From Lautropia mirabilis (GTDB lineage: Bacteria; Pseudomonadota; Gammaproteobacteria; Burkholderiales; Burkholderiaceae_E): a stretch of 64,000 nucleotides of DNA. The DNA is taken from contig NZ_LR134378.1 of NCBI RefSeq assembly GCF_900637555.1, forward strand, positions 2,738,001 through 2,802,000, given 5' to 3'. The position numbers and the translations under genes are program-made. Position 1 is the first letter of the stretch. Each line of letters opens with the position of its first letter. Below are positions 53,772-64,000 of the stretch, piece by piece. A model generated the notes under the pieces. The model saw nothing but the letters and a program-made list of their open reading frames with translations. It was not told the origin of the DNA and made no database searches.

Positions 53772-56198
53772 TCAGACCGGCTCCAGCTTGGCCACGGCCA
53801 GGGCGAGCCATTTGACGCCGTGCGGCGCCTTGAAGCGGATCTGGATGCGGGCATCGTCACCATTGCCTTCGATGCCCGTGACCACGCCTTCACCAAAGCG
53901 CGCATGACGCAGCGACTGGCCGATGTGGTAGCGGCTGTCGCGCCCGGCTCGGGCCTTGCCGCTGGCATCGCCACTGGCCGGGATGCCCGGATCGGCCGGG
54001 CGCACCCAGCCGGACTGGCGGTTGCGCTCGTGCACGGCACTGTCCAGACGCGGGCGCCAGTTGCCGCCGCCGTTGCCACTGCCGCTGCCGTAGCCACCTC
54101 CGCCGTAGCCGCCACCGCCGTAGTAGCCCCGGCTACCACGATCCGCCCCCAGCCCCAGGCTGCCCTGGGCACTGGCCGAGGGCATTTCGCTCAGCCATTT
54201 CAGCGAACGCTCGGGCAGCTCGGACAGGAAGCGGGACTGCATGTTGTAGCGGGTCTGGCCGTGCAGCATCCGGGTCTGGGCCAGTGACAGGTACAGACGC
54301 CGACGTGCACGGGTCATCGCCACGTACATCAGCCGGCGCTCCTCTTCCAGCCCGCCAGGATCGGAAGCCGAGTTCTCGTGCGGGAAGAGCCCTTCCTCCA
54401 GCCCGGTGACAAACACCGTCTCGAATTCCAGGCCCTTGGCCGCGTGGACGGTCATCAGCTGCACGGCATCCACGCCCTCCTCGGCCTGGCCATCGCCGGA
54501 TTCCAGCGAGGCATGAGCCAGGAAGGCCGCCAGCGGCGAGACCTGCACCACGGGCGCGGCATCGGCAGGCAGCACGGCGCCATCCGAAGCAGCGGGCAGC
54601 GCGGTGCCGGCCGTGGTGCCCGCCAGGCCCACGCTGGCCGGCGTGGCGGCATCAATGCCGCCTTCGGCCTGGAAGGCCAGCGCTGCGTTGACCAGTTCCT
54701 TCAGGTTCTCGATGCGCTCCTGCCCCTCGCGTTCCTGCTCGTAGTGGGTCATGAGACCGCTGCGGCCGATCACGTCGTCGATGCTCTCCGACAGCGGCAG
54801 GCGGGCGCTGTTCTGGCGCATGAGCTCGATGAGCATGACGAACTGCAGCAGCCGCGAGCCACCCGCGCCGCTCGTCATCGGCACGGCACGGTAGAGGCTG
54901 ATGCCATGGGTGCGCGCCGTGTCCTGCAGGTTTTCGAGCGTGCGGGCGCCGATGCCGCGCGCCGGGAAGTTCACCACCCGCAGGAAGGCGCCGTCGTCGT
55001 CAGGGTTCTCGATCAGCCGCAGGTAGGCCAGGGCGTGCTTGATCTCGGCCCGCTCGAAGAAGCGCAGCCCGCCGTAGACCTTGTAGGGCACCCCGGCCGA
55101 GAACAGCGTGTGTTCCAGGATGCGCGACTGGGCGTTGGAGCGGTACAGGATGGCGATCTCGGAACGCGACATGCCATCGGCCACCAGCGCGCGAATCTCC
55201 TCCAGCAGCCACTGGGCCTCGTCGCGGTCGGAAAACGCTGCAAAGATGCGCACCGGCTCGCCCTCGCCCGCGTCGGTCCACAGGTCCTTGCCCAGACGGT
55301 GCGCGTTCTGGCGGATGAGATGGTTGGCCGAATCCAGGATGTGGGCATGCGAGCGATAGTTCTGCTCCAGCCGGATCAGCTGCGGGCCGGCATAGTCACG
55401 CTCGAAGGCGGCCATGTTGCCCACGTTGGCGCCACGGAAGGCATAGATGGACTGGTCGTCGTCGCCCACCGCGAACAGCGAGGCCCCACCACCGGCCAGC
55501 AGCGTCAGCCAGCGGTACTGCAGGTCGTTGGTGTCCTGGAACTCGTCGATGAGGATGTGACGGAAGCGCTGCTGGTAGTGCTGGCGCAGCGGCTGGTTGC
55601 GCTGCAGCAGCTCGTAGGCACGCAGCAGCAGCTCGGCAAAGTCCACCACGCCCTCGCGCTGGCACTGCTCGTCGTAGGCACCGTACAGCTCGGCCAGCCG
55701 ACGGCTGTGGCTGTCATGACCGGACACGTCGGCGGCGCGCAGGCCGGCCTCCTTGCTGCCGTTGATGAAGTGCTGCACCGCCTTGGGCTGGAACTGCTGG
55801 TCATCGACGTTGAGCCCGCGCAGCAGCCGCTTGATGGCACCCAGCTGGTCGGCGCTGTCCATGATCTGGAAGCTGGCCGGCAGGCCGGCGTCACGATGGT
55901 GTGCGCGCAGCAGCCGGTTGCACAGCCCGTGGAAGGTGCCCACCCACATGGCGCGCGGATTGGCCCCCACCAGCATGGTGCTCAGGCGCGCCATCATCTC
56001 GCGTGCGGCCTTGTTGGTGAAGGTGACGGCCATGATTTCGGCCGGCGAGCACTGGCCGGTACCGACCAGCCAGGCGATGCGGGTGGTGAGCACGCGGGTC
56101 TTGCCGCTGCCGGCGCCCGCGAGGATCAGTGCGTGTCCGCTGGGGACGGTGACAGCAGCCCGTTGCTGTGGGTTGAGATGGGCAAGTAGATCGGCCAT
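53772..56198 (-). CDS. uvrD: DNA helicase II (UvrD family)
   Basis: Superfamily 1 3'-5' helicase for excision and mismatch repair, 808 residues. Walker A AGAGSGKT (27-34), [12 protein letters not shown], Walker [30 protein letters not shown], the LEQNYRSH motif, [13 protein letters not shown] and [17 protein letters not shown] are present. The C-terminal ~40 residues ([21 protein letters not shown]) are the UvrD Tudor-like RNA polymerase-binding domain. A Gly/Tyr-rich linker and an Ala-rich insert near residue 540 make it longer than the E. coli protein. It lies downstream of the two giant genes, convergent with them. Confidence 0.96.
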   Translation of the reverse strand: MADLLAHLNPQQRAAVTVPSGHALILAGAGSGKTRVLTTRIAWLVGTGQCSPAEIMAVTFTNKAAREMMARLSTMLVGANPRAMWVGTFHGLCNRLLRAHHRDAGLPASFQIMDSADQLGAIKRLLRGLNVDDQQFQPKAVQHFINGSKEAGLRAADVSGHDSHSRRLAELYGAYDEQCQREGVVDFAELLLRAYELLQRNQPLRQHYQQRFRHILIDEFQDTNDLQYRWLTLLAGGGASLFAVGDDDQSIYAFRGANVGNMAAFERDYAGPQLIRLEQNYRSHAHILDSANHLIRQNAHRLGKDLWTDAGEGEPVRIFAAFSDRDEAQWLLEEIRALVADGMSRSEIAILYRSNAQSRILEHTLFSAGVPYKVYGGLRFFERAEIKHALAYLRLIENPDDDGAFLRVVNFPARGIGARTLENLQDTARTHGISLYRAVPMTSGAGGSRLLQFVMLIELMRQNSARLPLSESIDDVIGRSGLMTHYEQEREGQERIENLKELVNAALAFQAEGGIDAATPASVGLAGTTAGTALPAASDGAVLPADAAPVVQVSPLAAFLAHASLESGDGQAEEGVDAVQLMTVHAAKGLEFETVFVTGLEEGLFPHENSASDPGGLEEERRLMYVAMTRARRRLYLSLAQTRMLHGQTRYNMQSRFLSELPERSLKWLSEMPSASAQGSLGLGADRGSRGYYGGGGYGGGGYGSGSGNGGGNWRPRLDSAVHERNRQSGWVRPADPGIPASGDASGKARAGRDSRYHIGQSLRHARFGEGVVTGIEGNGDDARIQIRFKAPHGVKWLALAVAKLEPV

Positions 56199-56207
56199 GC
56201 CGCCATT

Positions 56208-57239
56208 CTAACGGGCCGTGTCCTGCCCTGGCCCGGTCTCGGCGGCCGCCCGATCGTGCCCGGACACCTGCTCGGGCGCCTCCGGAAGGGTCTCGGTCGT
56301 CGGCTCAGGCACGGACACCTGCGTCGCCGTGAACATTTCCTGTCGTTCCGACGCTTCGAGCTTTCGTCGTGCTGCCTCCTGCCGATCGGAACGCCGGCGG
56401 CGGGTGGTGCGTTTCTGCCGGCGGCGCATGACCTGGCCGCCCCAGGAGAGGCGGCGGTATTCCTCTTCGGTATAGCGATGCAGGCCGCCGCCCAGGCGGG
56501 GAATGCGGTTGCCCGGATGCGCCATGCTGGGGCCCCAGCGCGCCTGGTAGCCATCGACAGCCCGCCCCTGGCGCTCCCAGCGCCAGGCCATCAGCGCCAG
56601 GCACGCCCACCAGGCCAGGGTGGCCAGGGCCAGACCCCGGGGCACGTTCACATGCCAGTAGCCGGTCATCACGTTGGCAAACAGCGCCAGCATCAGCCCG
56701 TAGCCCAGCCAGCGGTGGCCATGCTCGAAGATGCGCCGGCGCCGTGTCATGTCGTAGTGATCGCCCGGCACGTCGTGCAGATGCACCAGCGTACGCGGCT
56801 GATGCCGCCCGGGGCCCCCGATGCTGCCCCGCAGGGCGATGTTGACCACCAGCAGGAGCAGCACGGCCATGACGCCCCAGCCCATCCAGGCATGGGGATG
56901 CGCCAGATGGCTGGCCAGCGACATGCCCTGAAAGGCCATGGCCACGCCCGCCACCAGGCACAGCACGGCGGCCACGCCACACAGGCCATGCACGCGCTGC
57001 CAGCCGCGGTGGTTGATGATCCGGGGCCAGTCCTGGCCGGGCACGATCTTCCAGTAGCGTGCCGCCAGCACGGCCACCGGCACCAGCACGGCACCGGCCG
57101 TGCCCATCAGCACGCCGTGCCAGAAATCCACCGGGTTGACGTCGTCAAGCGGCCCGGTGTGCAGGGGCGCGCGCAGCCAGTCCAGCCAGCGGGTGAGCTG
57201 CGCCAGCAACCAGGGGGGCAGATGAAGGAAATCCAGCAT
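56208..57239 (-). CDS. Cytochrome b561-type membrane protein with basic/acidic tail
   Basis: A 343-residue protein. Residues ~30-220 hold about five transmembrane helices with paired His in [27 protein letters not shown] and HRWLGYGLM, the four heme ligands of cytochrome b561-like electron-transfer proteins. The last ~110 residues are soluble: Arg-rich ([14 protein letters not shown]) and then acidic, Pro/Thr/Glu-rich. The redox partner is unknown. The start at 57239 ([10 protein letters not shown]) is chosen because the longer frame from 57338 has no homology. It ends 9 nt before uvrD and is probably cotranscribed with it. Confidence 0.8.
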   Translation of the reverse strand: MLDFLHLPPWLLAQLTRWLDWLRAPLHTGPLDDVNPVDFWHGVLMGTAGAVLVPVAVLAARYWKIVPGQDWPRIINHRGWQRVHGLCGVAAVLCLVAGVAMAFQGMSLASHLAHPHAWMGWGVMAVLLLLVVNIALRGSIGGPGRHQPRTLVHLHDVPGDHYDMTRRRRIFEHGHRWLGYGLMLALFANVMTGYWHVNVPRGLALATLAWWACLALMAWRWERQGRAVDGYQARWGPSMAHPGNRIPRLGGGLHRYTEEEYRRLSWGGQVMRRRQKRTTRRRRSDRQEAARRKLEASERQEMFTATQVSVPEPTTETLPEAPEQVSGHDRAAAETGPGQDTAR

Positions 57240-57431
57240 GGGGCGGATGATACTGAACCCCGGGTATCGGAATGCGGAAAATCCGGGAAAAACCAGCCTG
57301 CCGCAGCCCGGGTTGTGGCGTCGATGCCGGTGCCGCATCCGCCACGCATGCCGGCTGTGCTCCGGGGACGCGATAGAATCAGGGGTTTACCGTACTCACC
57401 TTCTTCTCCTGGCCAAAGAGCCACGCCCCCC

Positions 57432-60095
<2,664 letters not shown>

Positions 60096-60116
60096 AGGCC
60101 TCAAGGAGAAAGCCGC

Positions 60117-60668
60117 ATGTCCCGCCTTCCCGACACTCGCCCCCTGGCCGGCACCACCCGGCGCGGATGGCTGCGGGGACTTTCCCGCAGCGCGCTGCTG
60201 GTCGGCCTGGCCGGGCCGCTGGCGGCCTGCGGCTTTCACATGCGCCGCGCCACGCAGCTGCCGTTCAGCACGCTCTACACCAACCTGGCGCCCAACGGCA
60301 GCATCGGCCTGGCGCTGCGCCGCGAGCTGTCGCACAGCGAGGGCACCGAGCTGGTGACCGACCCGAAGAAGGCCGAGGTCCGGTTGATGATCCTGCAGGA
60401 AGTGCCCGAGCGCGAGGTCGTCGCCTACTCGTCCGAGGGGCGCGCCCGCGAGTACGAGCTGCGATTGCGGCTGCGCTTCCGTGTCGAGGATGCCAAGGGC
60501 AACGACCTGATTCCCGAGAGCGAGATCACGCTGCGCCGCGAGATCTCCAACGCGGACAACCAGCTCACGGCCCGGGCCGACGAGGAAGCCATGCTCTTTC
60601 GGGACATGAGCAACGACATGGCCCATCAGCTGCTGTGGCGGCTGGCGGCCATCCGGCCGGCAGAGTAA
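60117..60668 (+). CDS. lptE: LPS-assembly lipoprotein LptE
   Basis: Outer-membrane lipoprotein that plugs the LptD barrel in LPS export. The 183-residue product has a signal peptide with Arg-rich start and lipobox LAACG (Cys at about 41), then GFHMRRATQLPF typical of LptE, and a beta-alpha-beta body (EYELRLRLRFRVEDAKG). It depends on LspA, also in this window. 21 nt after leuS and 11 nt before holA in the standard order. Confidence 0.94.
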   Translation: MSRLPDTRPLAGTTRRGWLRGLSRSALLVGLAGPLAACGFHMRRATQLPFSTLYTNLAPNGSIGLALRRELSHSEGTELVTDPKKAEVRLMILQEVPEREVVAYSSEGRAREYELRLRLRFRVEDAKGNDLIPESEITLRREISNADNQLTARADEEAMLFRDMSNDMAHQLLWRLAAIRPAE

Positions 60669-60679
60669 GCGCCCGTCCC

Positions 60680-61750
60680 ATGGGCCAGCGCATCAGCACG
60701 CCGGCGCAGCTGCGTCAGGCCATCGGCCAGGGGCTGCCACCGCTCACCTGGGTCAGCGGCGACGAACTGCTGCTGGTCATCGAGGCGGCCGACCTGGTAC
60801 GTGCCAGGGCCCGCAAGCTGGGCTTCGAGGAGCGCGAGGTGCTGGACATCGACGCGCGCTTCGATCGCAGCCGTCTTGTCGAAGCTACCCAGTCCACGTC
60901 GCTCTTTGCCAGCCAGCGGCTGATCGACCTGCGCCTGAACACCAAGCCCACCCGTGAACTGGGCGATGCGCTGCGCGAACTGCTGCCGCGGCTGGACGAC
61001 GGCACCCGCGTGCTGGTCTCCAGCGCCCATCTGGAGCGCGCCACCACCAGCACGGCCTGGTTCGAGGCTCTGGCCAAACAGATGCTGTGGGTGGAGACGC
61101 CGCGCATCGACGCGGGCGCCCTGGGCAAGTGGGTGACCGAGCGGCTGGCCGCACAGAAGCAGCAGGCAACACCTGCCGTGCTGGCGCTGATCACCGAACG
61201 CACCGAAGGCAACCTGCTGGCCGCCCACCAGGCCATCCAGCGGCTGGGCCTGCTGCTGCCTCCGGGCGAGCTACCGGCCGAAGCCGTGGCCGAGATCGTG
61301 CTGGACAGCGCCCGCTTTGAACTGTTCGGCCTGGTGGATGCGGCGCTGGCCGGCGACCCGGCCCGTGCCGTGCGCATGGCCCGCTCGCTGGCCGCCGAGG
61401 ATGCCGCCATGCCCCTGCTCTGCTGGGCACTGGCCGACGCGATCCGCAAGCTGCTGCGCATCCAGCAGGCCCTGCAGATCGAGCGCGTCGCTCCCGCCCA
61501 GGCCATGCGTGCCGCCGGCGTGTTCGGCAAGCGCGAGGCCATCATGCGCCAGGCCCTTCGTCGCCTGGATATCCAGACACTCGGACACCTGCTGCAGCAA
61601 GTGGCCCGGCTCGATAGAATGACCAAGGGTGTGGGCGGAACCGGTCCGGCCGCCGATCCCTGGTTCCACGCCGAGACCCTGCTGGTCGCGCTGGCCGGGG
61701 GGCACCTGCCCGGCCCGGTCGAACTGTCCGCCGCGCTGGCCGATGACTGA
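60680..61750 (+). CDS. holA: DNA polymerase III delta subunit
   Basis: Clamp-loader subunit of 356 residues. It begins MGQRISTPAQLRQAI with the Rossmann-like LTWVSGDELLLVIEAAD, FASQRLIDLRL, the SARFELFGLVDAALAGDPARA helical block and HLLQQVARLDRMTKG before the end. Member of leuS-lptE-holA. The start is 11 nt after lptE with no good SD sequence, so coupling is likely. An in-frame-shifted short frame begins over the stop but has no support. Confidence 0.95.
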   Translation: MGQRISTPAQLRQAIGQGLPPLTWVSGDELLLVIEAADLVRARARKLGFEEREVLDIDARFDRSRLVEATQSTSLFASQRLIDLRLNTKPTRELGDALRELLPRLDDGTRVLVSSAHLERATTSTAWFEALAKQMLWVETPRIDAGALGKWVTERLAAQKQQATPAVLALITERTEGNLLAAHQAIQRLGLLLPPGELPAEAVAEIVLDSARFELFGLVDAALAGDPARAVRMARSLAAEDAAMPLLCWALADAIRKLLRIQQALQIERVAPAQAMRAAGVFGKREAIMRQALRRLDIQTLGHLLQQVARLDRMTKGVGGTGPAADPWFHAETLLVALAGGHLPGPVELSAALADD

Positions 61751-61885
61751 AACGTCCTGGATGCCGGCGGTCACGTCCCGGCCACGACCTTTCGGTCAGC
61801 GGCGCCCGGCACAGCTGCCCCACGGGTCGCATGTGGCTGCTGCGGCGCATGGACCTTCCCTCTGGCTTCTGGAGCTTTCCGATCC

Positions 61886-63163
61886 ATGAACACACCCGAC
61901 ATGGCCACCTACATGGCCAACCTGGGGCGTGCCGCCCGGCACGCCAGCCACGACATGGCCCGGGCCAGCACGGCCATCAAGAACCGCGCGCTGCAGCAGC
62001 TGGCCCATGAGATCGATCGCAACCGCAGCCTGGTGCTGACAGCCAACGGCCAGGATCTGGCCAGCGCGCACAGCGCCGGCCTTGACAGTGCCTTCATCGA
62101 CCGGCTGACGCTCACCCCCGAACGCATCGACGCCATGGTGGAGGGGCTGGCACAGATCATCGCCCTGCCCGACCCGGTGGGCGAGATCAGCGAGCTGCGC
62201 CAGCGTCCCAGCGGTATCCAGGTGGGCCGGATGCGCGTGCCGCTGGGCGTGATCGGCATCATCTACGAGTCGCGCCCCAACGTCACCGTCGATGCCGCAG
62301 CCCTGTGCCTGAAGGCGGGCAACGCCGCCATCCTGCGCGGTGGCTCGGAAGCCATCCACTCCAACCGCACGCTGGCCGCACTGATGAGCGAGAGCCTGGC
62401 CCGCACGGGGCTGCCACCCTCGGCCGTGCAGCTGGTGAGCATGACCGACCGCGCAGCCGTCGACTACCTGATCCGCGACCGCGAATCCGTCGACGTGATC
62501 ATCCCGCGCGGCGGACGCTCGCTGATCGAGCACATCAGCGCCGAGGCGCGCGTTCCCGTCATCAAGCATCTGGACGGCATCTGTCACGTCTACATTGATG
62601 ATTCGGCCGACGTGGACATGGCGGTGCGCGTGGCCGACAACGCCAAGACGCAGCGCTACGCTCCCTGCAACACGCTGGAGACGCTGCTGGTGCATGAGGC
62701 GATCGCGCCCGAGGTGCTGCCGCGCCTGGGCAGCATCTACCGGATGAAGCAGGTGGAGCTGCGCGTCGACGAACACGGCGCCCGGCTGCTGCAGGAAGCG
62801 CAGATCGATTCGGTGCCCGCCACCGAGGACGACTGGCGCACCGAGTACCTGGCGCCGATCCTCGCCATCCGCGTGGTGAAGAGCCTGGATGAGGCCATTG
62901 CACACATCAACGAATACGGTTCGCACCACACCGATTCGATCATCACGCAGAACCATGCACACGGCATGCGCTTCCTGCGGGAAGTGGATTCCGCCTCGGT
63001 GATGATCAATGCCTCCACCCGCTTTGCCGACGGCTTCGAGTACGGGCTGGGTGCCGAGATCGGCATCTCCACCGACAAGCTGCACGCCCGGGGTCCCGTG
63101 GGTCTGGAGGGTCTCACCTCCCAGAAATACGTCGTGTTCGGCCACGGCGAGATCCGGACCTGA
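61886..63163 (+). CDS. proA: Gamma-glutamyl phosphate reductase
   Basis: Second enzyme of proline synthesis: reduces gamma-glutamyl phosphate to glutamate semialdehyde with NADPH. The 425-residue product has [35 protein letters not shown], the catalytic Cys in [14 protein letters not shown] and [27 protein letters not shown] 61886 gives the family length; ATG 61901 is possible. It follows holA by 135 nt with no terminator seen, and precedes a membrane protein gene by 2 nt. Confidence 0.97.
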   Translation: MNTPDMATYMANLGRAARHASHDMARASTAIKNRALQQLAHEIDRNRSLVLTANGQDLASAHSAGLDSAFIDRLTLTPERIDAMVEGLAQIIALPDPVGEISELRQRPSGIQVGRMRVPLGVIGIIYESRPNVTVDAAALCLKAGNAAILRGGSEAIHSNRTLAALMSESLARTGLPPSAVQLVSMTDRAAVDYLIRDRESVDVIIPRGGRSLIEHISAEARVPVIKHLDGICHVYIDDSADVDMAVRVADNAKTQRYAPCNTLETLLVHEAIAPEVLPRLGSIYRMKQVELRVDEHGARLLQEAQIDSVPATEDDWRTEYLAPILAIRVVKSLDEAIAHINEYGSHHTDSIITQNHAHGMRFLREVDSASVMINASTRFADGFEYGLGAEIGISTDKLHARGPVGLEGLTSQKYVVFGHGEIRT

Positions 63164-63165
63164 AC

Positions 63166-63606
63166 ATGGGCACGAACCTCTATCTCTGGACCAAGGTCCT
63201 GCACATCGTGATGGTGACGAGCTGGTTTGCCGGGCTCTTCTACCTGCCACGCATCTACGTCAACCTGGCGCAGGTCGATCCGAAAGGGTCGACCGCCGAA
63301 TACCAGCGGCTGGTGGGCATGTCGCAACGACTCTACCGCTTCATGCTGCCGCTGGCCACGCTGGCCGTGCTCACCGGCCTGGTGCTGTACGTGGGCTTCG
63401 GCATCGGCATGGGGGCGGGCTGGATGCACGTCAAGCTTGCCTGCGTGCTGCTGCTGATCGGCTACCACCACGGCTGCGGCCGCCTGCTGAAAAAGTTCGC
63501 GGCCGAACAGCGTTCGCACTCCGAACGCTGGTTCCGCGTCTTCAACGAAGGCCCGGTCATCCTGCTGCTGATCGTGGTGGCGATGGTGATCATCAAGCCG
63601 TTCTGA
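63166..63606 (+). CDS. HemJ/CopD-like membrane protein
   Basis: A 146-residue protein with four hydrophobic helices. LWTKVLHIVMVTSWFAGLFYLPRIYVN at the start and VKLACVLLLIGYHHGCGR match the HemJ family (protoporphyrinogen oxidase that uses a quinone chain), in which a conserved His and Tyr-His hold heme; annotation as a CopD-family protein is also common for this group. HemJ is the better fit by its WFAGLFYLPR signature. It starts 2 nt after the proA stop, so it is in the same transcript. Confidence 0.78.
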   Translation: MGTNLYLWTKVLHIVMVTSWFAGLFYLPRIYVNLAQVDPKGSTAEYQRLVGMSQRLYRFMLPLATLAVLTGLVLYVGFGIGMGAGWMHVKLACVLLLIGYHHGCGRLLKKFAAEQRSHSERWFRVFNEGPVILLLIVVAMVIIKPF

Positions 63607-63663
63607 TCCTCTGCTGCCCTCCTCTGCGCTGCCAGCCCGGACTCCTCCCAGCCCCCTCCTTTC

Positions 63664-64000
63664 ATGATCGCCCTTCGCCCTGCCAGCCGCCATGCGGCCG
63701 AACCCGCCCGCAACAGGGCTGACCGACGAGACGCCCCACGACGAGACGCCCCCCCGCGCGACGAGGCCCCCACCTCTCCTTCGGCCGGCACGTTCCATTA
63801 TTTCTGTCCGTGCCCGCGCGGGCTGGAAGCGGCGCTGGCCGACGAGCTGCGCGCCCTGGGTGCCCACGACATCGACACCCGGCCGGGCGGGGTCGGCTGC
63901 CGGGGCGACCTGAAGCTGGCCTACCGCATCAACCTGGAAGCACGGCTGCCCAGCCGCGTGCTGCTGCGCCTGCTGGACGCAGCCTGCCGCAACGAGCACA
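63664..64000 (+). CDS. RlmL-type rRNA guanine-N2 methyltransferase, N-terminal part
   Basis: The start of a gene cut off by the window end (112 codons seen). After ~43 Arg/Pro/Ala-rich residues from ATG 63664 the sequence reads TFHYFCPCPRGLEAALADEL and GGVGCRGDLKLAYRINLEARL, which matches the THUMP-type N-terminus of the class I methyltransferases related to YcbY/RlmL. The RNA target is inferred. The first ~43 residues may be extra, since homology begins at TFHYF. Confidence 0.8.
   Translation, partial: MIALRPASRHAAEPARNRADRRDAPRRDAPPRDEAPTSPSAGTFHYFCPCPRGLEAALADELRALGAHDIDTRPGGVGCRGDLKLAYRINLEARLPSRVLLRLLDAACRNEH

Noticed and set aside
56256-57431. In-frame upstream extension of leuS
   Set aside because: It overlaps the cytochrome b561 gene on the other strand, and LeuRS homology starts exactly at 57432.
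61743-61889. Short frame starting over the holA stop codon (about 48 codons)
   Set aside because: Low-complexity Pro/Arg/His product with no conserved feature; it runs into the proA start.

Overview
The window is about 64 kb of GC-rich, densely coded bacterial chromosome. Gene order and protein similarity point to a betaproteobacterium of the order Burkholderiales. Blocks I recognise from that order are ribF-ileS-lspA-coaBC-dut, xseB-ispA-dxs with a divergent Rieske oxygenase gene, leuS-lptE-holA-proA, glutaryl-CoA dehydrogenase with a divergent LysR regulator, and polA / LOG family / thrB / BPSS1780-type membrane protein / uvrD. The genus cannot be fixed from the sequence alone; a Lautropia-like or other Burkholderiaceae member would fit. 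I saw no tRNA, rRNA, transposase, integrase or CRISPR array.

Layout. 1-5.3 kb: tail of a uracil permease gene, glycerate kinase, a Tat-exported copper-storage protein, a glutaredoxin-like protein, ispH, fkpB and radC. 5.3-6.1 kb: ribosomal proteins L28 and L33 behind a strong promoter and a long structured leader. 6.3-16.5 kb: RsmB-type rRNA methyltransferase and purN, then the ribF-ileS-lspA-coaBC-dut run and trmA. 16.5-21 kb: a large lipoprotein, transaldolase, YajQ and a Nudix hydrolase. 21.4-28.5 kb: isoprenoid genes (dxs, ispA) with xseB, a Rieske oxygenase, a sulfurtransferase and fbp. Together with ispH the window holds the first (dxs) and last (ispH) steps of the MEP pathway and the prenyltransferase that uses its products. 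28.7-33 kb is accessory: three tandem paralogous small exported proteins, a DUF4197 protein, and a ribbon-helix-helix/Doc toxin-antitoxin pair. 33.1-38.4 kb: glutarate-type CoA transferase, glutaryl-CoA dehydrogenase, its LysR regulator and the AMPylase SelO.

38.4-40.9 kb is a small foreign-looking insert beside a broken LysE-family gene: an AT-rich gene with a HEPN-like C-terminus sits 6 nt upstream of an AlbA_2/ATPase-fold regulator that carries nine 12-bp tandem repeats. 40.9-46.8 kb: polA, a LOG-family hydrolase, thrB and a membrane protein. 47.0-53.7 kb: two adjacent giant repeat proteins (1166 and 991 residues) with shared N-terminal and C-terminal signatures and shared internal domains. 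They look like a secreted or surface pair and are the most unusual part of the window. 53.8-64 kb returns to housekeeping genes: uvrD, a cytochrome b561-type membrane protein, leuS, lptE, holA, proA, a HemJ/CopD-like protein and the start of an RlmL-type methyltransferase.

Several core enzymes (PolA, UvrD, CoaBC, SelO, TrmA, IspH) carry low-complexity Ala/Gly/Pro/Ser-rich insertions or N-terminal extensions. All calls were made by reading the sequence; family names and comparisons with E. coli proteins come from memory, without database searches.
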